Shown: piece by piece, positions 1 to 12,660 of the stretch
Layout: each line of letters starts with the position of its first letter
How positions within the stretch are numbered: position 1 is the stretch's first letter
From: Tyto alba
Taxonomy: Eukaryota; Chordata; Aves; Strigiformes; Tytonidae
Assembly (NCBI RefSeq): GCF_018691265.1
Contig: NW_024881272.1
Coordinates: 23,239,323-23,303,322 of the forward strand
Direction of reading: 5' to 3'
DNA length: 64,000 nucleotides
Made by a program: the position numbers and the translations under genes
The notes under the pieces: model-generated
The model's database searches: none
What the model saw: only the letters and a program-made list of their open reading frames with translations
What the model was told of the DNA's origin: nothing

Positions 1-3000
1 AGGCACCCAACCACATGCTCTCTCCAACCCAGAGGGACATTCAGCAGGTGTGGAGGTGGGACTGCACTGCCTCTAACCCACTCTGTCCCTGTGCGTTACA
101 ACTAATTTTCTTCCCTTTTTGAACAGATCGTCCTCATTATGCAGCCTGCCTTTCCATCTCCTGTGTGGCTGGTCCTCTCAGAATTGTTCTTGTAGTGCTA
201 TAACTAAGTTTCCTTAAAAACTGAATGGAAATTCTATAGATTTAAAGAATTTGGTGTGGGCTAGAAATTGGTTGATGAGTCACAGACTCAGATAGTAACC
301 ATAAAAATGAAACTTCAAAATTGGGAACAATTTTAGTGACGTTACCACAGGAGACAGGACCGGCACTTGCATTTAAAGTTTCATTAAACAGAGAATGAGG
401 TAACACAGTTCATATCAGCATCACCAGTGGGCACTAAGCACAGCCTGGGATGCATCCAAATCCTCCTGGGAACATTACAGCCATGGGCTGACTGCAACAA
501 GACAAGACCCAGCACTGACAAAGAGCAGTCTGGAACCTTGGAGAGAAAGAGGAATAGCTGGGGAGCAGGGAGATCAAGGCTAATGGGTGAGAGCCAAGCT
601 AATACTGTATAATCTTGCAGTTTAACAGCCCTGAACAGAGCTGACGCCATTCAGCATGGAGGGCTGGGAAGAATGCTGTATGGCAGCTGCCGTGCGAGTG
701 CCTGCTCCAGCGTCACCCCTCAGCAATGCCAGCAACGCTGCTGGCATGGTCCCTCACCCCCTTCATTTGTCCCAACCACATCTGAGCGCCTGCCAGCTGT
801 GCACCAGCCCCAGGGACGGACCCCCCCTGCACCGGGCTCTTCTCTCCTGCTGCCCCATGGGGGGAAGGACCCCAGCAGCAGAGCTGCGGGCAGCATGTTG
901 TGGTGCGTGCCTGCTTGTCTGAATGCAAGTTTTTCCACGTTTAACATATGAAAAATGTCCCTCCATTTTGAGAAATGCAGGTAATAGGTAAGTATTAGGA
1001 ACTGTGGAAGCACATGCTTATGAAAGACTGAAGGAACTAACATATTATAAATTAGCAGTGTGAAGAGTCAGAGGGGATGTAGTCTTGCTCTATAAATACC
1101 TTCAAGGTAACAATATAAATGAAGGAAGGGAATTAATTCACAGTCTCAGAAGATGGCAGGACAAGGAGCCTGAAGTTAAGGAGGAAAAGCTGAGGCTGGA
1201 TGTAAGATGTTTGCAGCAGTGAGCATCCCCAGGCAGGGCACTCAGCTGCCTGTGGCACACACAAGGCTGGAGCGGTGCAGCAGGTGGGATGGTGGCAAGG
1301 AGCAGCCCACAAGCCTGCTCCTCACGCACTGCTAACTGCTGGCAGTTAAAAGGGGGAAAGTCGTTTGACACTGCCTCGCCAACAAAATAATACCCAGCAG
1401 AGCAGAGACACGCTGTGAGCTGGAGGGTTTGTGCGTTTGCTGTGGTGAGAGGCTCTGCTGGTGGCCCCGGAGCAGGGACTGTCCCCTGGCCCGTCCTGAG
1501 GCAGCAGCGGTGCAGGGCTCCCCGCTCCCACTGGGACATGCAAGTTGGGTTACTGTCTCATTTGCGGAGTGGCCTCTCCCTGCGGAGCTGCCAGGGTGGG
1601 TGCTGGTCACGCAGGGCACCTCCCCACCCCATCTGGGGCAAAAGGCAGGAGGGAATCTACAGCAAGACCTGCCAGGCGTTGTCACCTGTCCCCATGGCCG
1701 TGTCCGAGTAGCTTCTTGGAGGGTTGGGTCCTACTACCTCTTCCACAAATCCAGAGCATGTTCTGGCTAGGATGTAAGGGAGGACAAATCCAGTATCCAG
1801 TGCTGCCACACAGTGGTGAAGAGGCATTTTAGAAGGTGACGTCTGCAAAACCACCCCATGGAGGATTTTTGGTTGAATACTGAGACAACTCTAGTTTGAC
1901 CTCAGGGGACACCTGGGGAGGTGCTGGCAAGAGCTTGTGGGCACAGGCCCAATTTAAAGCTCTTTGGTGACCAACCCAACTCTTCCCCAGTTGACATAAT
2001 TCCCCGCAAGGTGCTCCCAAAAGCATACTTTCTTTTCCACCATTGGTTTTGGGGACATGTCCCTCATTGTAGTAATTTCACCATGACAAACATTTTGTTA
2101 TTATGATTTTAAGTTTCTTCCATTTTGATTTCAGCCCAGAATTTCTGTTTATATCCTCTCACATCATCCAAACAAAACTGCCTCGCACGTCGGGCTCCAT
2201 TGACTTCACAGACTCACAGCTCAACAGTTTGTCCTCCTTTGGCCATGACCCTGAAAAGTGACACTGTACCAACACAACAAGTTCATACAGCAGGTTTTTA
2301 AATGTTGGTGCTCAAATATGCAGAAAGGTACCAAGGGGGACTCCTGAGATACCCATGTGCCCAACTCATACCTCCTTTTAAGGCTCAGAGTCCTCCAGCA
2401 GGAACTCTGACCCTGCAGAGATTTACCTTAAAAGCATGATCTCTTGACCAGGCAGAATATACTCATCTTTGAAATGATGAACAGGGATGAATGAAACACA
2501 GGACTCCATTTCCACATGGCCTGAATGATTCCCCCCAAAATACTTGTGTCTTTCAAGCGTGTAATTCTCTTACTGCTGTCTGTGCTGAATATCCCTGCCC
2601 AGACTGTAGAGGTTAATGACCCTTTTGTGTTATTTATCTTTCTTCACTGGTGTGTACAACACCCCCAGCTTTGGGATGATCTGCATGCACACAGTGTGCT
2701 ATTAATACTCCATTGCAGATCATCACTATAGAAGCTAATTAATACTCTGTGTAAGTATTAGGCCTGTGGCAAACTGCTGAAAACTTCAGGCAATCAGTGG
2801 GCTGTAGTTCACTGTTGCTTGTTGTTCACCCCGCTGGCATATCACTTCCCCCATTTCACCAGTCTGAATTAACTTCTGAGGTACGGCAACAGTTGAAGTT
2901 TAGGTGAGTCCATCATCCAGCAGCTATGAAATCTGATCAAAAGGAATTATTATATCAAGGAAAATAATAAAGTTTATATAATATGTATTAATAAATTAAG

Positions 3001-3605
3001 CTTTCTATAATATAGCTCTATAGATATTATTATATATGATAATAAAGAGGCCATATCATGGCAAAGCACAGAGGCAATGGGATGTCCTGGCCAGCACTTG
3101 GGTACTCTATTTCTACACCGCAGAGTTTCATCAGATCTTTTGGCCCTGGACCATGATGGCAGCTCATCTGCAAGTGATTCCCTGCCAAGACCCGTGAGTG
3201 CTTCTCAGAGTCACCGCTTCCACAGTCCTCATTCCCTATTTGTAGCCATCCTCCTTTGGTTTTAGATAAATGAGTTTCTTACTGCTCATACTGAAACAGG
3301 TATTGTTTGCCTGCTCCTGTGTTATACGCTGCAGTCTGGATTGCTTAGCAAATGACTCTCTGCTGTTCATCACCTGCAATGCCTGGAAGGGTAGCTGTGG
3401 GGTAACAGACACCGCTCCTGGCAGGCAGTGCAACAGCTCATGCCAGTTGGAGGGACCTTCTTCCCCAAAGCAGGAAACTGGCAACACGAGTGCTCGCTTT
3501 CCTCCTTCACCACCCACTTACCCTTGGCAGGCTGGCAAACACCATTTGTTGGGTTCCCTCACTCCATTACGGGCGCACAGGTTTCTTGAGACATCTTCGA
3601 AGGAG
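1..3605. other. Intergenic DNA, no gene seen
   Basis: No open frame here has coding character or continues through plausible splice sites; the frames are short and overlap on both strands. The composition is mixed, with a moderately GC-rich stretch around 0.65-0.9 kb and 1.2-1.7 kb and a very AT-rich stretch around 2.94-3.05 kb. I see no recognisable repeat family, tRNA or polyadenylation context that would mark the end of an upstream gene. A pyrimidine-rich stretch ending in AG near 126 could act as a splice acceptor but has no matching donor or frame, so I do not call an exon. Confidence 0.5.
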
Positions 3606-4130
3606 TCTGAAAGCAGAGGGTGAGTAGCGAGATGACACAGTCTGAAGATGATACGAGATTATTCAGGTTACTGAAATGAAGCTAAACACAACTAAAGCTG
3701 ATTGCAAAGAGTGGAGGGTGATTTCATAATATTGAATCAGTGAATTTTAAAATGAAATTCAGCATTTGTAGCTGCAAAATAATACATGGGGGAAAGAAGT
3801 AACCTTAACTCTACATATAAAATCATGGGCCCTAAATGAGCTGTGAAAAGGGTTGTGGAGGCACTGAGGAAGGCTCCCTGAAAACAACAACTCACCACTC
3901 AGTGCTAGTCAAAAATGTAAATCTGAGATTAGGAATTATTCAGAAAAGAATGGACAACAAAACAGATGAAACCACTGTTGCTCTCTAAATCTGCCTCACA
4001 GCCATGTCTTGAGTACTGCACGCAATACTGATTCCTTCTTTTTTCTTCATCTTCTGCCCCTCCCTACTTCAAGATCATGGCAATGCACTGGGAGAAGTAC
4101 TAAATCCTATGCTATCAGCATAGTCACCAG
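3606..4130 (+). repeat. Ancient CR1/L3-like LINE fragment, copy A
   Basis: The stretch follows, with many substitutions and indels, the order of a familiar amniote CR1/L3 LINE segment from the reverse transcriptase C-terminal half. In order it shows a GATGATAC-like block (about 3643), an AAATGAAATTCAGCATTTG block (about 3751), an ATACATGGGGGAAAG block (3782), the TTAGGAATTATTCAGAAAAG block (3931) and a CTTGAGTACTGCACGCAATACTG block (4010). No frame is intact, so it is a dead fragment. The family assignment is from memory of consensus sequence and could be a related CR1 subfamily. Confidence 0.6.
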
Positions 4131-4149
4131 ACATTTGGAAAAGAGAGGT

Positions 4150-5470
4150 TGAACAGTGAAGTGACAAAATTTGTTGACGGTAGTTATTCAAGGTTAAAGG
4201 ACAAAAAGTTATCATTAAGAGATTAGAAGGATCTTACATTTCAGAATAACTGGGACAATAAAATGTCGTTAAGATCAGTGTATATATCTGTAAAGTGTTG
4301 TAAGAAGAATACACAAATCTAATTTCAAGTACACGTGTTGGCCTGTGAGTTGACTGTTACCACACAGAGGAAAGATTTTTAGGTTATCACAGAGAAATGC
4401 CTGGAAATGTCATCTCAGTGTTCAGCAGAGATCAGAAAAATGAGTAGAATAATTGAGGAAGGGATACAGACCAAACGGCCATACAGCATCAGGTCAGTAT
4501 AAAACCCACATACCATGGGTTCCTTGTCTGGAAAAAAGGGGAGCAGAGTAGCAAGGGCAGTTCAAAACCCCAGGTACACAGAGATAGAGGAATGGCTGAA
4601 TAGATGAGGGCTGCTAACCTGAACTGACACAAATGTGCTGGATGTTTATTAGGTCCTGAACAGTCCAGAAAACCTGAATGTGGATTTACTGTCTAATGCC
4701 TCTTTCAATGCAAGAAGTTGGGGGCATGAGCAAAGAGACCAGATGGAGGTTCAACACCAAGCAGAGCAGATACCCCTTCAAGGAGAATCAAACGAGCTGA
4801 GGATCTTCACTGCCAGAGGATGCTGAGCAGGATGAAGGATCACAGCATTCAAGAAGCAACAGAGAGATTAATGAAAGAAAATGTTATCATAGTCTATAAA
4901 CTGGAAAAAATGCTCACCTTTCCTGGTTTAGGAAAAGCCTGAGTTGTGGCTGGTGGGATGAGGCAGAATAGGCCAGGAAGAGGCACCTGCTGTTGTCCTC
5001 TGCTTGGTTTCCATGGACTTCTGGTGCGATCCCCCATAACCTTCCTGACCTTAACCTTAACTGCCTGTGAGGGCGGTAAGTTGTGGAACAATGCCTGTGC
5101 AAGGAAAAATTAGGAATATGCAGCCCCTTAAAGACAGAGCTGAGGAGATGCCATAGAAGTCTATATAATCAAAAATGATATAGAGAAAGTGATCCAAGAT
5201 AAACCATTCTTTCTCACTACACAGGAACTGGCAGGCTCCCAGCTGAAATGGGTCACAGGTGTAAAACCAACAAAAGGAAGTGCTTTTCCACACAAGGTAT
5301 AAAAATATATATATATATATGTATATAAAAATACACATATATAAAATTGTGCAATTCATTGCCACAAGATACTGCAGAGTATAAATGGGCTTAGAATGGG
5401 ATTAGACAAATTCATGAAGGATAGGCACATTTGTGGCTATGAAACACAATCCTGTGGTTGCATATTTTCT
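4150..5470 (+). repeat. Ancient CR1/L3-like LINE fragment, copy B
   Basis: Starting at a GTGAAGTGACAAAATTTG block (about 4157) the sequence repeats the same part of the LINE already present in copy A, so this is a second copy in the same orientation rather than a continuation. A GAGGAAGGGATACAGACC block (4455) and an ACCATGGG block (4512) follow. After an unclear stretch (about 4.62-5.10 kb) the 3' part resumes: GAAGTCTATATAATCAAAAATG (5155), AACAAAAGGAAGTGCTTTTCCACAC (5268) and GACAAATTCATGAAGGATAGG (5405), the last close to the usual LINE 3' end. The AT microsatellite at 5306-5347 interrupts it. All frames are broken. Confidence 0.6.
5306..5347. repeat. AT-rich microsatellite
   Basis: A run of alternating A and T with a few G, C and A interruptions, lying inside the 3' part of LINE copy B. 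It interrupts the LINE match, which resumes directly downstream. Confidence 0.85.
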
Positions 5471-7795
5471 TTTAGAAGCCAAAAAGTGCCGATGTGTTAC
5501 AGCTCTAGCTAATTCCTCCCTGGCCCCAGCAACTGAATACACGTTCTTAGGTTTCTATAAACTGTATAACATTCTGCATAGGTATTATAAAAAGTATTAA
5601 GTGTAAGCTTATGGTTTCTGGTATATTCTTAGCCTTTGATGGAGAATGCAAATGCTATTTTAGGGCATACTGTGAAGAAGGCATATTGCCAAGACAAGAC
5701 TTTAGTGCAGACTGTCTTCCTTCATCTAGTATCAGGGCTTTCCACGTTCCAGCACTTCCACAATTTTCGTGCCATCGACAAACTAATGATTAACAATTTA
5801 TATTTTCATTTTTCTTCACTGCTAGAACTTTCAAAATGTGCATGGCCAGGAACTGATTGCTTTGGGCTCCTTAGTCACATCTCCTGTGAGCATTCCTCAC
5901 TTACCATTACACTGCCAAACCTGTGTCAAAACTGTCAAGGAGCCACCCTCTGATTCATTTAATCTTTAGCATGTCTGCTTGCATGTTTCTAATTTATTAA
6001 GAAGAATGTTTGGTATCAGGCAATTAGAAGTCTAGCTGTAGATGGTATTAATAGACTATTACTTTTTAAAATTGAACTTGTCAGCTATTCAAAAGTATAT
6101 CAAATTAGCTTGGTATTTTCCATAAATTCAATGGTGATGAGTTATATTTGCCAGTTTTAATTCTTTACCAATGTGCTATATCAGTAATTTCATTCTTTTG
6201 TTATGGCTAGTTGTCAAGATGAAGGGTCTACAACTGTGTATCTTCTTAAATACGCAAACAATATTAGTTTTTTAACAGATCCCTGAACTTTTCTTAGTTC
6301 CAAAACTTCTTGAAAAACAACAGTAATCATCTGGACAGTTTCCTGGCTGGCTCCTACAAAATTCTCAGATGCAAATTATCTAAGCTACTTATTTAAAAAT
6401 GGTGTTATGCCTTCCATGATCAACGAGAGTTAATTATGTCTCACCATCATTTAACATGACAATGTCATCTATCTTTTCCTCTGAAGACAGAGGATGATGA
6501 TTTATAAAAAATTGTGCTTTTACAATTTCATCATTTCAAGTAATAGACCAATATTACCGTTAGGATTGTTTTCATTCCAAATACTTTTACCAAAAAAAGG
6601 CTTTAAAAATTAATTATGTTAGGCTTAGCTTTCTAGTTTCATCCTGACTGATTCTCCTTTTAAAAAATTATGAAGATTAGTCATGATTTCGGGTTCTTCT
6701 ATGCTGATTCTTAAATTTGTTTGGCTTGCGATTATCTTACGGCAATGAAAAGTACTGCTCAACTCAAACTGAAATGATAATTTGAAATAAATATTAAATG
6801 GAAGAAAGGATGCAAAAGAGTCAGTGCTGTCAAGAGCTATCTCCCACTTCTGACCATGTCTCAGATTTTCAGTTCCTCTCTCAAATTCTCCCTACCTTAT
6901 TAAAAAAATGTATATATAGTTTAGTGAAATCATCAGTTCTGGAAACTGGTTTGGGAAAGTGTGAATTTAGTCGTAGAGAGGCCACACAGAAGGGATACGG
7001 CACACATGGAGGTGTGTCCACACAGGAGCTAAGCCATGGGATGGAGGCAGGTGGCCACGGCTCGAAGATGCTGGAGGAGGTGGAGATGGACCATGGCTCT
7101 CTGAGGAGGTGGGAGTCAGGCACCAGCCACCCATCCCCAACGTGTGGTGCCACCAGTCACACTATGGAAAAGGAAGACAGCTATTATGACTGAAATACAT
7201 CTTACATCTCAGTCACCCCCTTTAAGTTGCTCGTAACTGCCTCAGCCAAATTCTGCTGCATCTCTCATCCTAGCTCAGATGACATTTGTAAGCCCTTCAG
7301 CAAATCCATCCTGCCATTTTGCATTTTTCCTGGGCATGAAAAAACCAGACATGTCATACAGCTTTCCATCATGAATCTTGCAGAGGCATAACAAATTGTA
7401 TTAGAAGGAAATAGCTCAGTCAGTTTAAATTAAGAAGTTCTGTTTTCCTTAATACTGATGACCTAAAGATTTTAAAATTTTAGGTAACTTAAGTGTTCAA
7501 GAAATTGAGTTTATTAGCCTGTATATAATATTAATGATAGATTTGGTTTTCCTTTCAGTTAAGTTAGTATATGAAATAATATTGATGTTTATCATTCTGA
7601 AGATGGTCTCAGAAATACCCTGACATTAGTAGAAATTTTGCTATCGACTTCGATGGGCCCAAGGTTTTACCCCTAGCAATTAGCAGTCATTCTGCTGTAT
7701 AACTTGGCTCCCAAAAGGTCTGCAGAGTTCAGTGTAATTATAACAGATTGTGTAATCAGACTGGCAGGGCATGCAACCAGGAAGGAGAACCGTCT

Positions 7796-7799
<4 letters not shown>
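5471..7799. other. Intergenic DNA, nothing definite
   Basis: AT-rich single-copy-looking sequence. The longest frame (plus strand, about 6.80-7.19 kb, 131 codons) has low-complexity composition and no splice context, so I read it as chance. A short ancient-looking motif at 7638-7657 recurs at 41317-41336 (see findings). No gene or RNA feature is recognised. Confidence 0.5.

Positions 7800-7823
<24 letters not shown>
7800..7823. repeat. Poly-T tract (T24)
   Basis: Twenty-four consecutive T residues. No flanking SINE or LINE body was recognised that would make it a retroposon tail. Confidence 0.9.
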
Positions 7824-7830
<7 letters not shown>

Positions 7831-8054
7831 AAAATAAGATGTTTTCCAACAGAAAGGATAAATTTAAATGAATACATTTTCATTATGAATGTCTAAAATG
7901 CAAGCTAATGATTAGGATGAGTTACAGAAAAAGATTCAACAAAACATCATGTTTGAAAATATTTACATGTTCTATTTTGTCTCTAATGAGGGAGAGATGA
8001 TGTGCAGTTAAGGCTGCCAGGACATTCTCTAATATGACTGGAGTATTCTCTCTA

Positions 8055-8112
8055 AAAAGAGGGAAATAAGGGAGAGAAGGTAGGGGAGAGAGAGAGACAG
8101 AGACTGAGAGTG
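8055..8112. repeat. Purine-rich (GA) tract
   Basis: Nearly all A and G on the plus strand for about 58 bases, with a short GA dinucleotide core around 8085-8097. Such homopurine tracts can form triplex structures; here only the composition is seen. Confidence 0.6.
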
Positions 8113-8600
8113 AGCCCTCTGAGTACAGGATGGAGTCTGCCTTAAATTAGAATTTCCTCTAGCTTTGTGAGTACGGTAGACAACCAGCATTATTTAGAAA
8201 GACATTGTCAAGGTCGCTGAGCCCCAGGCTCACTTCCATTCTGCCTTACGACTGTTTGCAAACTTGTTAGGATTCTTAATATTTATTTACCTTCCTCCCA
8301 GATGCTCCAATGCTCTTAGTTTAAACCAAACACATAACACCCCCCCCCTCCAGTGTTTCTCTAACTCCAGCAGCCACAGGTGACCCTGACACACCACCCC
8401 CAGCTGCAGGGCCAGGCGCCCCCCCAGCAGCCCCCCAGAAGCGTGTGAGTGCAAAGGCAGCGGGTGCAGCCCAGCCCATCCCCTGGCCGCCAGCTATGAT
8501 GCTCGTGCTCAACACCCAGCACAAACCCTAAACCTGATTTTCAAGGAACAACCCCAGCAGGCTGAAATAGCTGTGCATTTGCTGGAATTCAGAAGCAACT

Positions 8601-8631
8601 CCCCCCCCCTCAAAAAAAAAAAAAAAAAAAA
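8601..8631. repeat. C9 followed by A20 tract
   Basis: Nine C residues (8601-8609), TC, then twenty A residues (8612-8631), followed by further A-rich sequence to about 8660. It could be a degenerate retroposon tail, but no body was recognised upstream. Confidence 0.8.
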
Positions 8632-11600
8632 CCAACCTAAACCAAAAAAACAACAAAAAACGAACCCATGTGCATGCGCACCAGGGGGTGGCGAGAAGAG
8701 GCTTGGGGAGGGAAGGGAAGCAGATGGGACATTTAATTCAGGGAACAAACTAATTTAAATCTTTCAAGGAGTTTGTTATTATTTCCAGAGTGTTAAGAAT
8801 GCATTTTTTTTCCCTGCATATAAAATGCAATGTCCCTGCTCAGAAAAGCTCTAAGAAAAAAGACCAACAATCTAGAATGACGAGAAAAAGAAGTCCAGAA
8901 TGTTTTGATTATATCCTGTAAGAATACTATTATTTATATATTTCACAGATTTATATAAATAATCATAAATGTGCAGTTGGTGTAGGTCTCTTGGGTAAAG
9001 GCAAAAGTAGGCAGATTTATAAAATGGGTTTACATGCCAGGGTGATTGTAATGGCTCCTTCTGTCAGGTAAACACATAATTAGGATGTTTTCAAATAAAA
9101 GTATTATACACATGATTGAAGCCAATCCAGGCTGCAGTATAAATATTATGCTTTTTTTTTAAAGTTGTATAATTACATATCTACCCATGGAGCTTCTCGC
9201 CTGATAGGCATCTATTTATGCAACACCACACTGTGGCTTTTCCACAGGTGCTATAGCAGATACTTGCTGAACATGCAGCCTGGCTGATTTTTAAACTGCA
9301 ATATCTCAGCTTTCTCTCAAAATACCAATTCTTCCTCAACCTCTTTTTGCCTAATTGCTTCTTAGATTTATTGTTTAATTAAAATCGTTCTCGGGTTATA
9401 CAAACAACAAATCCCACTAATGTGTGTTTCTTCCACATACAAATTATTTTCCGAGGGGTTATGTATCTTCAGCTTGGGAAAGGATTCCATCCTCCTTGGC
9501 TGGGGTGTCATTGCCAAGCGCAGTCTCGTGGTCAAAGCTGTAAGTTGAAGTTTATGATGGCAGCGTGACAAAGCTGTATCTATAGAGTCAATGTGGCAAT
9601 ACTAAACGCCATTTGAAAGACTGATGCAGTCTTTAAGCCAATGCAGTAAAACCTCTTCTTTACAGCATTTTCATACTGAGTCTCAGAGCACGTCTGGTCA
9701 TGCACTAGGGAAACATAAATAAGATGCAAGTGCTGAGTTGGATGAGGGGGCGCCCCAAGAAGACTCTGAGGGACATCACCTCCATGGCAAGCCTTTCCTC
9801 AAAGCCTTCCTTGCCTGGCAGGGTCCCATGGAGACACCCAGGAAGGAACAGCATGGGGACAAGATGCAGCACTGCCCACACACTCTGCAGCATCTGAACT
9901 CCTCACTAACAAACCAATGTTTCTAGGCATCTACTCCCAGCCTGGACGGCTACCTTCTGGCTTCAGAGCTGATGTTCGCTTGTCTCCCCAGTTTGGACAG
10001 TACAGAAACCTCTGCTAAGATCCCAGCACCCGGAGAAAGTTTGAGTCAGACACTCAAGTTTCAGCAGCACGACTTTGCCCCTCAGAAAAAAATGGTGTTC
10101 AGATATAAACTTGCATTTGGATGATTTTATAGAAGGAACACTGAAAATATGGAAAGCTTTTCTGCAAGGAGCATATGCTGCAGTTCCTGGAACAAGAACC
10201 CAGCTCTTGCGAGGATTCTGGCTGTCTCCAGCCTTTCTTTATTAAAGGACTCTCTAGCAGATTAGAGTGGCATAATAAAAGCTAATAAAGATGAAACTGG
10301 ACAAATTCAGACTAGAATCAAGATGCACATTTTTAACAGCAGTAGAATTAAACAGGTTCCAAAGGGATGTGATAGATCGCCCAAAGCCAGAGCCCACCGA
10401 AGGCACGGCAGTGTTGCTGGCAGTCGGAGTGGGCTTGCAGGTGAGATGAAGGATGGCTGGGAGAGGGCAGCTGGGCTCAGGGAAGCTCCATGCTGGACTG
10501 GGAGGCGGGTGGTGGGATGGGGGACACTACGAGCAGCAGGGTGGAGGTGTGATGCAACCACCCGGAGGGAGCTTTCTGGTGGTAGAGCTGACAACTTCTG
10601 TATCCCTGTGACCTTCTCCTATTTCCTTCTCCATCCTCAGTTCATGACCCTTGGGTAAGGGACCTTCCTACAGCCCAGCCTCTCCCAAGTGCTGTAGGTG
10701 TTCTCTTTTCCCCAATAGCTTCCATGCTCTCTTTCAAGTAGCTCCCTTCTCCCTCCTGTTCCCCTCCAGAGCCTGTCAGTGTCTCTAGCCTGCTGTGGAG
10801 GGGAAGGCTCAGGCTCTGCATCCTGTTGAGGAATTGGGATAGAGACTCGGATAGGAAACAGGATGGAGAAGAAGGTGTTTGTTGCCAGGGTTGGGATGGG
10901 GGGATTGCAACTGTTGCTATCATGAGGGGCTGCTCAGAGATGGGAAAACCAGAGGGTAGAGATGAATCGTGCTCTGGCACAGAGGTTCTCTCTCCTATCG
11001 TCTCTCTGATGCAACATATAAAAAGATGAAGTATATCCCCGATTCACCCCAGTGCTGGCTGTGCTGTGCCCCAACGGTAATGCAAAGCAGCTACCTGAAT
11101 TTACAGCTGCTTTACACAGTCAGCGCAGAACATAGCAACCAAAGCATGCAGCACTTTCAGTCCTACGGCTGGAAGTATTGATATATGTTTTAACCTAGGG
11201 AAACCTTTTAAATTCAAAGTAGGCACAAAGCAATACCCTTTATATTAGGCTGTAATTTTACATATAATTTAGGCCAGCATAAACTATCACTGCCGCAGAA
11301 AGAAATGTCAGTTGTCTAACAGCAAAAGCATAAGGGATCCCTGCTGTGGAAAGCAGCCCTGCCTTCCCACCACCACGGCTCTTCAGCCCAGCCCTTGCAC
11401 ACCTTCACCTTGCGCTGCTGCCAGCACACACAAAGCTACAAGGGAAAACGCATCAAGATTAAAACTTGCCTTTTTTTTGCCAGGTCACCTTTAATCCAGA
11501 ACCATCTCCTGATTTGATTCACACTGCAGCTGCTTCTGTTAATGCAATGGGAAATGTGGTATCAGGTAGGAATAAGATGACGTGGATGCTTCCTTTGGTG

Positions 11601-12342
11601 GCAGCACCAGCTTTTTCTGGATTCAACTGTATGTGAAGGCTAGGTCTTAAAATCCGAGTGTGTCTAGCTATGCATGGAGATCCTCATTATCAGGAAAATG
11701 GGGAAGGACTTGTCTCAGTGGCAACTCTGATCTGCCCCAGATCCTGGGGAAGGCGGCAGTGGGTGGGAGGAAGATATGGGAGACAAAGGGCTCAACTCCC
11801 TCCTGGCTGCCTGCAGCAAACCCACAGCCAACCACAGAAGCTGAAGCTGGCTTATCTCCCCTTCTTTGCAGTTTAATTTTCATCAGTTTCAATTGCTCTA
11901 AATCAATTCCTAAGACAGTATATGTGATGCTACGGTGTACCACAGGAATGCCTAAGGAAACATTTGTATAACTTTTTTACAGATCATTTTGTATCTTAAG
12001 AGAGCGAGATTTTGAGTGGTGGTTTTATTTTGCGATCACCAAGGTAAATTGTTTGAGAATTTAGGCTTCTTTACTTGCTCTTTAAAAATCTCCTGGTTTA
12101 TTAAACCTCTTCCTGAAATCACTTGGTCCTTTTCTTTTCCGCTCAGAACTGGCTCAAGGATAGGGAGAGCAGAAAGTGAGTCCATACTTTAAACCAAATA
12201 TGAATCTGATGATCATACTATTTTCTTCCAATGTCTTTTCTAAAGTGGAGTTCTTACTGTAATTAAAAATACAAAGTATAAATGAGAGGAAAAAAAACCC
12301 ACCTTCAAGAAGCTGGTTTTGTGAATTTTGGGGGTGTATCTT
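8632..12342. other. Intergenic DNA, no gene seen
   Basis: Contains an AT-rich stretch at about 8.76-9.62 kb with TAATTA-type motifs (possible conserved noncoding element, see findings) and a more GC-rich stretch at 10.3-10.9 kb. Open frames of 60-110 codons occur on both strands but none shows coding character, a splice context or a known domain. Confidence 0.5.
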
Positions 12343-12468
12343 TGCTGTGGTTTAACCCCAGCTGGCAACTAAGCACCACCCAGCCGCTCACTCACTCCCT
12401 CCGGCTGAGATGGGGGAGAGAATCGGAAGAGTAAAAGTGAGAAAACTCGTGGGTTGAGATAAAGACAA

Positions 12469-12474
12469 TTTAAT
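12469..12474 (-). terminator. ATTAAA polyadenylation signal of the LTR
   Basis: On the minus strand the hexamer ATTAAA lies downstream of the TATA-like box, where an LTR carries its polyadenylation signal at the R/U5 part. It is a variant of the canonical signal. Confidence 0.45.
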
Positions 12475-12652
12475 AAGTAAAGCAAAAGCCGCACACACAA
12501 GCAAAGCAAAACAAGGAATTAATTCACCACTTCCCCTCGTCAGGCAGGTGCTCAGCCATCCCCGGGGAAGCCGGGCTCCATCACACGTAACAGTTACTTG
12601 GGAAGACAAAATGCCATCACTCCGAACGTCCCCCCTTCTTCTCCTTCCCCCA

Positions 12653-12660
12653 GCTGTATA
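12653..12660 (-). promoter_or_regulatory. TATA-like box of the LTR
   Basis: The minus-strand sequence TATACAGC lies about 180 bases upstream of the ATTAAA signal. Any transcript would run on the minus strand, away from the CpG island gene. Activity is inferred from position only. Confidence 0.4.

Noticed and set aside
600..625. TAATACTGTATAAT, which begins with a miR-200-type seed sequence
   Set aside because: The rest does not match the miRNA and no hairpin is apparent around it.
6798..7193. Plus-strand open frame of 131 codons, rich in Gly, Ser and Glu
   Set aside because: Low complexity and no supporting signals; the opposite strand is also open over most of it.
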